From Eremomyces bilateralis CBS 781.70 (Eukaryota > Ascomycota > Dothideomycetes > Eremomycetales > Eremomycetaceae): 64,000 nucleotides of DNA. The position numbers and the translations under genes are program-made. This document shows, piece by piece, positions 9,379 through 22,179 of this stretch (positions are counted from its first letter, which is position 1; each line of letters starts with the position of its first letter). The stretch spans positions 1-64,000 of the forward strand of contig NW_022985073.1 of assembly GCF_010015585.1 (NCBI RefSeq), in the 5' to 3' direction. The notes under the pieces were generated by a model, which was given only the letters and a program-made list of their open reading frames with translations, did not search any database and had not been told where the DNA came from.

Positions 9379-10296
9379 TTAAGCCCATACATCATTAAAT
9401 TTGCCGTCTGGAGCGGGTAGATTTTTCATGGGAACATAGATGTATACCATCTTGCCTTCCTGGATCTTTGAAGTATTCGTGAAGCCAAAGAGCACTCTCC
9501 CTCCCAAACTTCGCATAGTAATCAAAATAGAGAGCACCCAGAACCACGCCTGTCTCCGTGTCTACGACCCAGCGTCGTCCTTTCACAGGCCAACCGAACA
9601 TTCCTGTGCCCACACCATATCGGCTGGTTGTCTGTACCCCATTCTCGTTCCGGGGACACGATGATCCTGCCAACACACAACTCTCCCAAAGTTTTCCTTG
9701 CAGCCATCGCAATATGTACTTGCAACAAATATGAGTTCATCTCGGGTCAAGGGACGAGGCGATCCAGACGATGCCTTACACGTCCCCGTGTTTGATAGCG
9801 TTTGCAGGTGCGCCTATGGCAGGATCGAAGCCGGCTGGAATCTGTGGAGGGAATCCAGGAGTTTGAGCTTGATCCCAACCGGATTCCGTGGTCCTTGGAA
9901 ATCCGCTCGGTCGGAAGAATTGGTCTCCGTCAACAGCCTGCAGGAACTCGACCTCCGACAGCGCTCCAGAAGCATCTAGTTTGAGTCGTGCACTTAGGAG
10001 TTGATTCGATGCAACACGAAAGGTTGCCACTTGACATTCGTCGGTATCGATTGCATTGATTGCAAAGTCAGTATAGCCTCCCATGGTCGCGAAGGCGGAC
10101 TGGGCCAACGATGGGTTCTGGACATTGTTGGTACTGATCTCGAATTTGCTGTAAACGGCAATCCCTGAATCTGAGCTTGTTTAGCAATTCCAGCCGCCCA
10201 AAACTTGTCTCGAGACACGGTTAGGTTTGCTCTCGAGCATTGCGCTTAAATGAATGAGGGAGTAATGGAGAGCAGTAGGACGTAAAGAGACATCAT
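9379..10296 (-). pseudogene. Broken DUF8021-type secreted protein gene
   Basis: On the minus strand the pieces of a DUF8021-like secreted protein lie in the right order but in different frames. They are: a signal peptide (MMSLYVLLLSITPSF), an in-frame TAA directly after it (10246-10248), VSRDKFWAAG, ISTNNVQNPSLAQSAF with YTDFAINAIDTDECQV, LDASGALSEVEFLQAVDGDQFF, IKHGD, DELIFVASTY, CPRNENGVQTT, RRWVVDTETGVVLGALYFDYY, LWLHEYF, and finally KMVYIYVPMKNLPAP to a stop at 9379-9381. A single extra A near 9463 separates the last two pieces, and there are at least three further breaks that simple introns do not explain. The family is fungal, secreted, SnoaL-like and often found in secondary-metabolite neighbourhoods. 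I judge this copy dead but young, because the protein remains easily readable. Confidence 0.7.
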
Positions 10297-12210
10297 GTTC
10301 AACACTGGAGGCGTTTCTTTTCGGACGGGGATGTCCTTCACCGCCGTAGCGGACCTCATCCCTTTATATAACGGTCGACCCCAAACATCGCTGATATTGG
10401 ACTCTGTCGGCTCGTGGAGAAGTGGAGATCGGCGCCAGTATTGATCAAATTTGAGAAAGATAGCCGAGACAGGCATGTTGGATTCAGATCGAAGTGTTTA
10501 GACTCATACTGGATCGATCAGTGGTTCGCGCTATTATGATGTACTTATGAGAGAGCATTCGTGATATATTAACCGGGCTAGATGCTTCACTTTCTGTGTA
10601 GCGATTGGTCCCTGAGACCAATCTGGACCATCTTGTCCATCGTTAGCCGACGGTATATTCGCAGGTAGTGGGACCACGTATGCTATGGGAAAGAGTTACT
10701 CGGAAGTATTTCTTGGGTAGAAGCTAGAAAGAAAGCAACTGTACTCCTGATATCAGCGAAATCCTGCTGAAGACTCGTAGCAACCAACATGAAAACCAGT
10801 CAATGCACCTGCACCCAAATCCTGTCACAGAATATCTATGTTTCTTGGCGTTTCCCCACGGCTTCATTCCGAATTCGATTCTATACCCCTATTCTTTCCC
10901 TTTTTAGGGAAAAGATCACCATTGCAAACCATATAAAATAGCTGCAGGAACAGCCTGTTTTCGTAGGACCCGGCTCTTCAGGATCAAGTTCAATCTATCT
11001 ACGCTCTTTTGGAATCTAACGGGGTTTTCCCACCGTATCGCTGCATTAATCACCTGATTGAGCGAAACCGCTATTTATCTCACAAATCCTAATTCTTAGT
11101 AATACCAAATAAATACTGCACCTAAGTGGTTGCCTGTGGAACAAACTGAGTCTCACCCCCGGCCTGTAGAGTAGAGTAGTTAATCCTATACAAAATCAGG
11201 TTTGTTCGGAGCTAACAAGGCGGCCTGTTGCCTAGGTGCTTAAGTATGGTGTTGCATTTATGCGGGGATAACGATTAAGCACGATTGCTGCTTAAGCTCA
11301 GTTACTGTAGAGTCATAACTAACGCAAATTGGTATTAACGATTCCCATTGTCTAGGAAAAGAGATCTAATAGCTAGTAGCCAGATAAAGATAACTTAAGT
11401 ATATAGGAGAAGACTGAAGAGTCCTGATTAGGCCTAGCCCAGGGGTAGGGGGCAGTGAAAGGAATGTTAGGTGGCAGTAGAAACCAACAGGGGCATCTTG
11501 CGACATATGGCTGATGTGGCTGATAGGTTGGGGGTAGATTATAGGTATCAGAAAAGGAGTCATATGTGAGCAAGTGTGTTAAAGCAGTGGAGGGGAGAGT
11601 TAAATTATAAATATCTCACGCACAAAGGTGCGAGAGAATTTCCTCTTTTCTTCTCCCTCTTCAGTTTATGGATAGCTTAATGGAACTTGGTACTCGCAGT
11701 CCTTGCGCATCCAGATCGTGTCAGTCTACATTAGAGTAATAGTTACGGGATCTATCATTAGCCTTAGCAAGGTGGTATGCAGATTTAAGGCTGGATAAGA
11801 ACGAATAAGGTCACACCAATTCAGCCGTTGAGTAACAGTATTCAAATTCGGAGTAATTATTCCTGCAGAAGCTGATCATGAATACCTCCGTCAGCCGGAG
11901 ATTAGGAGATAATTTACTCCATTGGGCCGCCGTCCTCAATATTAACATCGCATTGTCTCGAATTAGAACGGTTGCTGGCGCAGCACGCAGTAGACCGACG
12001 CTTTCTAACGTTGAAGACTGCAGCATAATACCAACATGTTCACTAGGTGAGTGGCTTTTAACTGGACTATCAAATGTAGAAGGTTGTGATTTAGGGGCCG
12101 TTCCCTGCAGTGCTTTTGAATAAAGCCATAGGAAATCTGCGAGTAAATCCGAATTTCAATGCTCAGGAATTTGATTTTCATTTGTCCCCTGATCAAAAAT
12201 CATTACCAAG
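10297..12210. other. Gene-poor AT-rich stretch, 1.9 kb
   Basis: I find no gene. The stretch from about 11100 to 11760 is AT-rich, with CTTAAG-type and TTAAT-rich sequence, a TATAAATA box near 11609 and a pyrimidine run after it. It could be an eroded retroelement end, but no paired copy is in the window, so I do not name one. Confidence 0.4.
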
Positions 12211-12949
12211 ATGTCTTCGAATGTCCTTATTGTCGTTGGCTCTGATCCTGGGATTGGAGCTACGACAGGCTCTATCTTTGCAAAACAGAAATTCAAAAAG
12301 GTGGTACTAATTGCAAGGAATGAAGAGAAACTTGAAAGGACAAGCGGTTTATTCAGGAAAGAGCTGGAGAAAATGTGGAAGTACGAACATACAGCGTGGA
12401 CATCACGCACACCGACGATTTTCTTCGAGTGTTAAGAGATTCGGAATCTCTTGGGCAGATGGAGTGTCTTTTTTACAATCCTGCAAGAGTCGTGCCGAGT
12501 GAGCTTCTCAAATTCCCTAGTGAAGAGGTTCTGTACGATTTCAAGGTATGTAGTCCCTTCGGCTTACTCTAACGGTCCACTAACACAGATAGCTCACCAA
12601 TATCGCCCTCTACGAAGCATGTATCTAGGCGATACCACTGCTTCAACGTCTACCCAAGCAAGAGCCTGCATCCAAGCCATCCATTTTGGTGCCGAACAGT
12701 GACTTATACAAGGATCCAGTCCCGCCTCTCTTGGCCCTGTCGCTCACCAAGACGGCTCAAAGAAGCCTTGTCTTATCACTATCCAAAACCTATGGGAAGG
12801 ATGTTCATATCGCGCTGGTCTCGGCCAACGGGCCTGTGAATTTGACGAATAAGAAGTTGAATCCAAGCTACATCGCGGCTCAAGCTTGGGAGCTGTACAA
12901 CCAGGAGAAGGGACACTGGACAAACGAAATTGAGATTGTGGAAGATTAA
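12211..12949 (+). pseudogene. Broken short-chain dehydrogenase/reductase
   Basis: Reads as a classical-size SDR. The cofactor motif is GSDPGIG near the N-terminus, where relatives usually have GSGPGIG. Then come KVVLIARNEEKLER, EVRTYSVDITHTDDF (the acidic D of the NAD(P) site), MECLFYNPARV, a 47-nt intron (12546-12592), LTNIALYEAC, SKPSILVPNS, ALSLTKTAQRSL, YGKDVHIALVS and EIEIVED at the end. Two lesions break it. One base is missing from an A-run near 12370, shifting the frame just before EVRTY. A TAG at 12626-12628 sits where relatives have a tryptophan or similar residue before AIPLL (a TGG to TAG transition would explain it). Both are single-base changes, so loss looks recent. Confidence 0.75.
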
Positions 12950-13186
12950 GTCCGGTTTCTCAGTCGTTCGAAGTTTGGAAAATGTCCTACACATCGAAGA
13001 TAGGATTCACAGGTGCACTCCTCCATCTCAAGATTATGTTGATACAAATCCTATGATTTAAGGGTGAAAATTGACACTGTTCATTCTGATTTGTACGCAG
13101 TGTTCCTCAGTCGCAACTGTATGGCTATGATATTCCAAGTGAGCAGCAGATAGATACAAGAATCCTAAGCTTCCAATCGACTATGA

Positions 13187-13871
13187 TCAACAATTACGCC
13201 AGTCCAAGTACAGGAACTGGCGGAAATTATTGGATTGTTTGTCGTTCGTCATCAACGCGTTCCCAGAACCACTCACAGCCACCGATGAGCGAACATTGAG
13301 CAAGACCTCTCCACCGCACGGAGAATAAATACCCATCGGCTCCGTGTTAAAGGCGGTGTAATCTTTATTGAGAGGTCCCCGGAAGACCGTTTTATGCTCG
13401 TTCTAGCGTCGATTAGCGGAATGTTCAAAAATTGGTGGAGGCATGATCTCGTACCTGGTTCTGTTCGCCTGAGAAATAGTAGAGAGTACTGAGAGTGCCC
13501 GTAGTCCCGGGATCCAATGCGACATAACCAAGGTATCCGGTTTGCCAGATACTAAAGCTGTATCCAGCAGGAATGTCGAGAGCGATATTCAGTTGGCAGA
13601 ATTTGCGCCTCTCGGTAGTCGGGGCATCACCCCCAGTGTAAGCAACAAAATCATCGAAGATGAGAGGAATGATGCCTTGATCATCGGACAATTGCCAATC
13701 GAGGGAGCCTTGTGGACAACCGTTTCCGCCATAGGTGATGGATCGAATCCGAACGGCACCACGCGGAGGAGGAGCCGATCGCGTAGCATGCGTGATACGG
13801 AAATCAGAAGGAAGCGCAGAGACTAAAGACAGTCCGCTCGCTAGGAGTGAAATGATGGAGGAAGAACGCAT
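13187..13871 (-). CDS. Secreted DUF4360 protein
   Basis: Exons 13455-13871 and 13187-13402 (minus strand) join in phase 0 over a 52-nt intron to 210 residues. A signal peptide (MRSSSIISLLASGLSLVSA) leads. The DUF4360 body follows: VRIRSITYGGNGCPQGS, LIFDDFVAYTGG, RKFCQLNIALDIPAGYSFSI, GYLGYVALDPGTTG and YYFSGE. The second exon adds YSPCGGEVLLNVRSSVAVSG and ends FLYLDWRNC. Four well-placed cysteines fit two disulfides, as in the family. Function unknown: secreted fungal and bacterial proteins of about 200 residues. The start is the ATG directly before the signal peptide; in-frame codons upstream do not resemble the family. It is the only intact secreted gene beside two broken ones. Confidence 0.88.
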
Positions 13872-16800
13872 GGTGAAATGTATTGTCAACAACCTTAGAG
13901 ATTTCCAGAATTTGAAAGACAGACCAGTCTTGATATGAAGAATCTGATGAACACAACTGGGAAAGGCTTGCACTTAATAGAAGTCAGTATACCCCTCAAT
14001 GCATACGCAAGTGTGATCTCAGGAGATGGGACGACCCAGGTTCAGTAGCCTCGGCGGAGGAACAAGTTGATATTACTGCTATTTTTACGGCGAAGCGTAA
14101 CGATTTGATAGCGGTGGCTTGATCGGCTTCCCTGACTGGATGGAACCTTGTGACCACGTTCTGGGCGTACTATGTGTCGCAAGCTTGCGGCCGAACCGTG
14201 AAGGTGAAGGGTTTGTGGACGGTAGTGTGGACGATGGGCAAGGTTCATCGATATCTTCCGGAGAAGCCAAGATATTCAATTAGAAATTGCCGACCCAGAA
14301 CCTGGCCAGAACAAAGAAGCCACTATCGAAATGATTAAATTGGGAGCCGAAGGGCTTGAGGCTGGAAAGACTTAGTGGCAACAGTGTGAGTTGCCTGTCA
14401 ATAGGCGGCAGTTGTTTCTCGTGACAAATGATGCACGGGAACCAGACATTTGATGATGGCAAAGCATACCGTCATCTTCAAGGACCCTCGCGTCAATCAT
14501 TTCGTAGAATGGTCTCGCCATCTCTTGACTTGGAGAAGATTTGCGCGAACGATGTATGTCTAGGATGATCCTCGATTGGATCCATTGCACAGACATTGAA
14601 TGCAATGACACTGACAATCATAGTTCTTGAAAAATATGGTGCTTAGCCCGGCTTTTGGCGGTAGTCAATATATTCCAGGCTCGGGACGGCACCCAAATTG
14701 CAGACGCGCATGCAGTGGCTCAATAACTGGTTAACGTTTAGACTTCGTAGCAGTTGACAGCTGATATTTTATCGAGTGTGGATGCAGGAGGGAAAATAAA
14801 TTGACTGAAACCAAGGCTAATGTCCAGGTGGTGGTTGGGCGCGGTGGTTGGGAGAGAATATATGAAAGACCAATCTATGTCAAATTAAACTCGTTGCCCC
14901 TGTGCCTGCATGACGCAACAACGGTAGGATGCGGATTCTACCGAGGGGTTTCCATCTCCTTAACATATCTCCGAGACTTCCTAGTCGAGGATCAAAAGTC
15001 GAAACAGGATAACCCTCCTTGAAAATTTCCACTTCATGTGGTTAATACATGCAGGGCAAAGAGCAGCAGGCTATCTTTAACAGGCCAATCGACGGACCTG
15101 TGCATGACATTCTCACCGCGGATGAACCGGATGTGCAATAACGGTAAATTCAGAGGCGTAACTGAAACCGGGAACTGGACAGTGATAGTATCTTAATTCA
15201 GGACCCGACATGCTGTGGGAGAGTTGGAGATGAGTTACATGGCATGAGCTGAGGAGAAAAGTGGTCCTTCATGAGCATTCAGCAAGCATATCTCGTGTAG
15301 CTCATCCACTTATCGAACGGGCGAAGGGTTAATAAAAGCCAGAGATCATTTTCTGGCCCCGACGAATTCCTTCTTGATTTGATCCGCACAAGGACTGTTG
15401 AACAAGGACTGTCGCTCACTGTCGCAGGCCAAGGCATGAGCTCTAGGAGTCCAAGGCTACAAACTGCATTAATAATCTTGCCGTGACTCTCGTATATCTG
15501 TAGGGCCGGGGGACCAGGCATTCAGCTAGAACACACAATTTACACAGAACTTACACCCAACACACACAATACAACAACTTCGCTGCTGTAACAATAGCAC
15601 CTCACTCCTAACCATTTTAGCACATCACGTGCGACAATAACTTAATATACACTCCGCGCCATGAAGCATTTAAATACCAAATTTCCACCAGCAGCACTAT
15701 TATTCATCTCGAAATCAACATCGCCAGGTAGGATGAACTATATATGCTGTAGGTGAGACATAGGATCCAAATTGCAATGCTCCTCATTGAAGCGAGTCGT
15801 CATGTAAAAAGAATGGGTTCAACTTGCAGAGAGGCAGTCAGCCAGTATCATACCGGGACAGTACGGCTAGACTCCTTAAGAAAAACTAGCCACTCGTCTT
15901 CCAGGTCGTTGATGCTCAGGTTGGCGGACGGCTAGCAGCTGGATATTGGGTTAGAGGAACCATCGGATCCCAATCCAAAACGCCCTTCCTCGTGAAGTCT
16001 ACCCTTGCATGTACTAAAAGGTAGTTGCAAATGCAGTAAGATCTGTTAATTCGCTTCCTCGTACCTGACTTCGACAGAAGGTCCAGTCGTGGACTTTACT
16101 GGGCTTACAACCAACGGATAGAAGATGGTGGTAGTATTCCGTCTCCCTGGCCAGAAATCGGCGCAATTGACCACACTTTCAGACATCGCAGCTGAAGTGA
16201 ATCTTGAAAAGCATCCAAATCCAAGATACATTTATACAAAGGGGCAGATTTCGAGCGCAGAGGACGAAGTAGCCAGCAAAGCACTACGCAAGCAAAAAGT
16301 TTCCCGAAAGAGCCGCGTGAAGCCCATGGGCGTAGCGAACCGTTTCCTCGGCTACTGATAGACTCCATGATGGCATTCTTGGTGGATTACTTGGGCCAGT
16401 TGGTAGCAAGCAGGCAAATCGGACCAGGAGAACTAGGCCAAACTTGTGAGAAATGGGATCACATCGCTATTGATACGAGCCAAGCAAAGGGGTGCTTGGT
16501 TTCGATCCTATCCTTCCTGAAAAGACAATCGTAGACTTATGGACTGAGATAAATAACCTCGACATATCGTACGGATAACCTTGAAACAATTTGACTTGAA
16601 TGATGCGCAAGTTTCAATAAGGAGTACCGAAGACATAACATCGCCTTGCAAGCAGACCCAATTTGATAGTAATTAGTGCTAGGTCCAATTTTGGCATCGT
16701 CCTTATCGCAGGCGAGGCCGGTACAGACATACTCACGATGAATAGTGAAGAGTATCGACAGATGGTATTATTGTGCCGTTGCGCCGGTCTTGAGGACGGA

Positions 16801-16997
16801 CGCGTAAGAACAAGATTCAATATAGAATGTCCGGTTCATCCACTGGCCATGTCACGAGCGGTGGGGAAAGACTTAACGATAATGAAGTGAGAGTGAGCTG
16901 ATAGAGTGAACTTCTGGATGTCCTGTTGAGAAAGGCATAATCATGCCCATAGCGGGGACAAAACATTGGGTATAGTCTGGTTCCAGGAGTTATAATA
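13872..16997. other. Gene-poor stretch, 3.1 kb
   Basis: No gene I can support. Small open frames occur on both strands. Two read a little better than chance: a 48-residue stretch ending at 14367 on the plus strand (contains IADPEPGQNKEATIEM) and 16125-16358 on the plus strand (77 residues, Lys-rich end). Neither has a recognisable family or clear splice partners. The right end, up to 16997, is probably the 3' region of the P5B ATPase gene. Confidence 0.4.
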
Positions 16998-19900
16998 TCA
17001 AACAAGGCCAATACTGGACTGGATGACCTTGTAATCTTTCCGCTTCTTTTGCTTCGTGGGCATCAACTCTCCCTTCATCTTCCCTATCCACCTCGCCAGA
17101 AGGGGGAACGCCCAATTCTCCGACCCATACGCAACCATAAAACCTCCAATCCCCAGAACTAGCAAGAATAACTTGAACCCCCAGCTCATGTAAGTGAACT
17201 TCATATACTTGACGACCCAGTGCGCCGGAATGAACAGGATATACGCCGAAACAAGCAGCACGAGAGCAATGTATGCGACAAATGGGACATTGCGCCACAT
17301 GCGCTCTCGGAATGGCGGACCGACACTCAGCACGATGGCCGCAAGGATGTACTGGAAACAACTTACGGCAAACAGCGCAGAGTTTTCGGAATTCTTCAAG
17401 TTTTTGTTGGAGCTGTTTGGCTTGATGTGCCTGTTGGGCGGTTTATACCACGGTTGTTCGCGGACTGCCCCGTATGCGATGGCTTGGATGGCGATAACAA
17501 TAAGAATCTGGCCGATGAGCGGGACCAGGACTTTGCGAGAGACGAGGGAAGCGGTGGGACGTTTTCGTGAAAGGTGTTGATATGGGCCAGACCAGCCCAC
17601 TGTATCTTATCAGCTTCTAATCATGAATGGAGTAGGTGACTTACTGAGGATGGCGATTGGAATAATAAGAAGTAGGTCGATGAAGAGAAATTGGCCATCG
17701 CTTAAGTTAGAGGCAGATGCATAGAGGAAGCTGACAGTCGTAAACTGGATGGCAGAGTATAGGCTCATATACTTGAAGCAGCTGAAACTAGTCACCAACG
17801 CTGCTCGTCCTTCCCTGGAACATATTAGTCCAGCAGTCCCGAAGCAGAGATATCATGCCTACCGAATCACTTCCGGGACGCATCGAATATCGAAGACACG
17901 ACTTGTGAAAGGTGCTGCGACGCTGGCCTCTGCTTCAGAAAGACTGACGCCCACATCCGCAGCCTTCAATGCACCACAGTCATTAGCACCATCCCCGCAG
18001 AATCCTACGGTATAGTCCAAGGTCTGAAGTTTCTCCACCAATTCGTGCTTCTGATCCGGACTCATACGTGCAAAAACCTGCCCCAACACCAACATTGCCT
18101 TGAGAAGTCGGTCATTTGCAAAGGAGACAATCCATGTGAAAACATCGCCGGTCACTGCGATGGAGTAATGTCGCGGGGCGCCACTGTACGGATTTGCTAG
18201 ATCGCGGGACTCCGCATCTGGTGGAACCGGCTGCAATGTATGCTCGTCGAGAGACCAACCACTACCATCGATGCTGCGCCATTCGAGCTTGCTGAGAGGT
18301 TCGGTAGGACCGCCTTCAACGAAGTGAGGGACAAACACTGGCGAAGTACGATCTACCAGTCCACACTCCTGCGCAACGCTGATGGCAGTGAGGATGTTAT
18401 CTCCTGTGCACATGGTCGTCCGGATGTTGGCTAGTCCAAGCTCTCGGAGAACTGGGGTGGTCTGTGGCTTCAATTTGTTCTCAAAGATGATGAAACCGAG
18501 GAAGTCAAGGTCGGATTCGGCCTCCGCGCGACTCATCTTCTGAACTTTGATCCATCGAAGCTTCCGTAGCCTTTTCGTAGCGAGAGCGATCACACGAAAC
18601 CCGCTGTAAGTGTAGTGGGCCAGCAGCTCCTCGTAGTTTGGTGGAAACGACTCCTTTTTACAGATATCGCTCATACATTCCGGCGCACCTTTCACATATA
18701 CTGCGGCCTCTGCCTTACCGAACTGTCGAACAACAACGCTGGCGCGTCGGAGGTGGCTGACAAATTCAAAGGTTTTGAGGACACCAATCTCGGGATCGTC
18801 CGTGGTCCGGTTGTCCAGATCTGACACGCTTGACGATTTCGGAGGTCGAGCAACGTTGGGAGAGATGCTCATGCTAGCCGCTTGCTCGTCCTCATCCCGC
18901 AAGTTTGGCTGCCCATCACCACGCTGTTGGTCGCCTTCCTCGAACTCCCATCCCGTGAAATCGAACATTTTCACATCGAGTGGGTCACCCACCAGTTCAT
19001 CGTCAACCACTCGCAGACTATGGCAAGTCGCCATGGTATACAATATCGCTCGGTTGACGTCATAATCGACATTTGGATCGGTTTGTCGTCTCCTGGGAAG
19101 AATCTCCTTGGCGCTGGTAAGAAGGTCACTGAACGTTTGGGCATGAGGAACAACGGCCCGAACGCCCATGACATCGAGCCCCTCTTCCGTCAGAGTGCCT
19201 GTTTTGTCGAAGCACATGATGTCGAGTCGTCCTCCAACGTTGATCCGTTGCGGGGAGATGCAAAAGATTTGCTTTTTCTTCAGTCTCCCAAGAGCGAATT
19301 GAGTGCCGATGGTTAGCGTCGCTGGAAGCGCCGGGGGGACGACAATAGTGATGAGATCGAGAGCCCGAACGAAGATGAAATCCCACTTCATGCCCAACTG
19401 GATGAAGTTGGCGAACGAAGCCACGAATCCCACGCCTGCGATGCCTGCCATGACGGATATGTACCGGAAGGAATCTCGGTAAAATTTGAAGCCAGACGGC
19501 TTGGGGAAAAGCATGGATCGGACCAGGGCTCCTTTAGTCGTATTGAATCCTGTTCGAACGACCAATGCAAGCGCAGCGGCCTCGGACTCGGACGCATCGA
19601 CCGCATTATCGTGCTGCGGTCTTCTAGCTCGAATGATTTTGGTTCCGGCAAACAACACGTGCCTTGCAACCTCTGCCGGCAAGGTTGATGCGCTCAGGTT
19701 GAGTACTTCCAAAGTTTGGTCGATAGCGGGGACTTTCGTGACCGGCACGGATTCCCCCGTCAGCATACTTTCGTTGACGATGCAATCGCCGCTCAGTAGA
19801 AGGCTGTCGCACGGCAACTGTGGTAGGTTCGGATCGCTAACCTCGTAGACATCCCCTGGTACAAGGTCTCGGCTACCTTCATATCGCCAAAACCCGTTTC

Positions 19901-21257
19901 GGAGCACTCGAACGTCGCATTCGAACCGGGAGACCTCTCGCAACCTGCGCATCGTCGCCTTTGTCTCCACCAGTTCGCTGACAATTCCGCCGACGGAAAT
20001 GAGGAAAATGCAGATAGCATACTGGTAATACTCATCGTATGACCAGAGACTCAGACTGGCGACCTGAAATATATAAAATGGATGGAGCACTCCGTCCACG
20101 AGTAGCTGACCCACGCTCTTCTCTTCGACATCAATCAAGTTCTCGCCGAAGACTAAATCTCGGCTTCCTTTTTGTTCGTGATCGAGACCTTGTCGGACGG
20201 CCTGAACGTCGTTCCAAGCCGGGTCTCTCCATGTATTCCCCTGTACGAATTTGTCTATTAATGGGTGATAGCAGAATCGAATGTATCGGTAGTCCAACGT
20301 GACCAATTGCTTGACCACTGTCTCGTCTATTTCGTCGTATTCGCCTGGCCCAGGTCCCCTCCCGAGCTTCTCTCCCGACGGACCGAAGATGGAGGAAAGA
20401 CTCAAGTCGTACTCGGACTTTCGTAGCTCGTTGATCGCGACTTCCCCCCACTGGTTCTCAATGACCACCCATTCTGCCTCTCCTAATGGAGCTGCTTTGC
20501 CGATCATCCATATCCTCCAGCCGGGCATCCATCGGAAAGCAAGGTAGGCCACGCCGGCGGTCAAGACGCAGATAGCCATGTATATAGCAAAACCAACCTG
20601 CGATGTGGTGAACCCAGCAATAACAATGGTAAGATCTTCGGTTCGAAGGTAGGTCTTCTGGGTGGTTCGTGTGGGGCGTCCGCCATATGCCGAGCCCATA
20701 CTCGATATTGACGACCGCCTTCTAGTGCCTAGCAACGGTGCTCCAGCACTCCCTCGCGAATACTCCGAGCTCTTTCGCCGTAAACGTGACGGTGGCCTGC
20801 CTCCATGCTCCAAATCCATATCCGCTTCAGCATATCCATCGGCAACCGCCTCCGCACTCTCCATTTCACTTCGCAACCTCCCCAGCTCGTCCATCAACGA
20901 CGTTTGGTCATCCTGTCCCTCCTCATCGACTTCCTCGTCTTCCTCCACCTCATCCTCCGGGAAGAATGTGAAGCTCGTCCGGCTTTCCGACCGCGGCCTC
21001 CCCCTCCTTACGAACGACGACACGCTCGTCGGTACCGACTCCGCTAGTGGGCCCGAGAACATCTCGTCCGTTGCCATCTCCACATCGCTCATGAAACTCG
21101 CCTCGCTCAGATTGCTCCCGCGCCGTGAGAATCCCGCCCGCGAGCCAATCGGCACCGTAATGTTGAGGTCTTCATGGTCTTCGAGAACGACGGAGCTCGG
21201 CCTCCGCCGGTGCGAGCCGGTTTTCCTGTAACGCTGCCGGTCGTCGTGTCCATCCAT
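16998..21257 (-). CDS. YPK9: P5B-type transport ATPase (Ypk9 / ATP13A2 family)
   Basis: Three exons on the minus strand: 17863-21257, 17645-17814 and 16998-17599. They join in phase over 48- and 45-nt introns to 1388 residues. The acidic, Ser/Arg-rich N-terminus (about 200 residues) precedes a P5B core. Landmarks are LTGES (~499-503), the P5-defining PPALP (641-645), the phosphorylated aspartate in DKTGT (684), and [19 protein letters not shown] near the end of exon 1. Exons 2 and 3 supply the last membrane helices and a basic tail ([11 protein letters not shown]). PPALP rather than PPELP assigns subgroup P5B, whose members sit in vacuolar or endolysosomal membranes, export polyamines and protect against manganese and other metals. 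Length agrees with fungal Ypk9. Start is the first ATG of the long frame. Confidence 0.93.
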
Positions 21258-22179
21258 GGTTAGGTAGCGACATGAACCGACCGAGTTGATGGGTTATCGT
21301 GTGAAGGGAGCGTTGGGTTGAGTGTGGGGCGGATCACACGGGGTCATTGTGTATCGGCATCCGGAGGAGCTGGAGAAGTTGGAGAATGAGGAAAGACGAA
21401 CGCGAATGAGGACGGAAAGACACGACCTCTCAAGAAAAGCCCGGTGTTTGGTGGTGTTCATGAAATGACCTTAAGTAGGTGACTTTGATTGGTCGTCATG
21501 GCATCTTTGAGATACACAATTGCTCGACTGGTCTCTGTCGTTGTCTGGACATCGGGCCGATCGATGTGAGCCGAGTTATGGGCACCGAAATTTTGGATTC
21601 GTGTGGTTGGATAATCCCTTAGTGGTAGTCAGGTTTATGTTTGATTGAGAATGGCATAGTTCTTGGAGAGACTTCAGGTTAGACGAACTGCTGGATTATT
21701 ACTCGACGGCTTTCCTCGCAGCCGTGCGGGGGCTTGATCACCCAGAGAACATATCAATGCATAGCAATATCAACTCCATACACGGATAGGATTCAAGGAT
21801 GTCAGAATCTGGCAATTTAGGGATATGTAGTCCTGCGTGGAATACCCGTCGCATATCAGGTATCAAGGGTCAACAATTTGCCGGATAATCATCATTGAAT
21901 TGACTCTTGTCCGGACTACGTATGGATCATGATTTACAAATCGGATGTCGGAAGAACCACCGTGATTTTTATGCAAAGCATCTTGTCCATAAAAGACCCT
22001 TTTCGCCGCGTATGATGAAGATTCGCCAGCACGGCTGCTCCGCTGATATGATTCCGGACGCGAGCCATAAATCTGACGAAGGAAGACGTGAAAATTCGTG
22101 GGGAACGAGGAGTTTCACTCGGTCGAACCACTCCTCCACTTTCCCCACCTGCTTACTCCGACCAGCCATGATTCGCTCC
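21258..22179. other. Spacer upstream of the P5B ATPase gene
   Basis: No gene seen. Contains the promoter side of the ATPase gene (right of 21257) and the 3' end of eL33. Small frames at 21907-22191 have no family resemblance. Confidence 0.45.

Noticed and set aside
11100-11760. Possible eroded LTR
   Set aside because: AT-rich with a TATA box, but no second copy, no target duplication and no coding remains in the window.
16125-16358. 77-residue plus-strand frame
   Set aside because: Protein-like ending, but no family resemblance and no credible neighbouring exons.
20662-21231. 189-residue plus-strand Ser-rich frame
   Set aside because: Antisense of the acidic N-terminus of the P5B ATPase.
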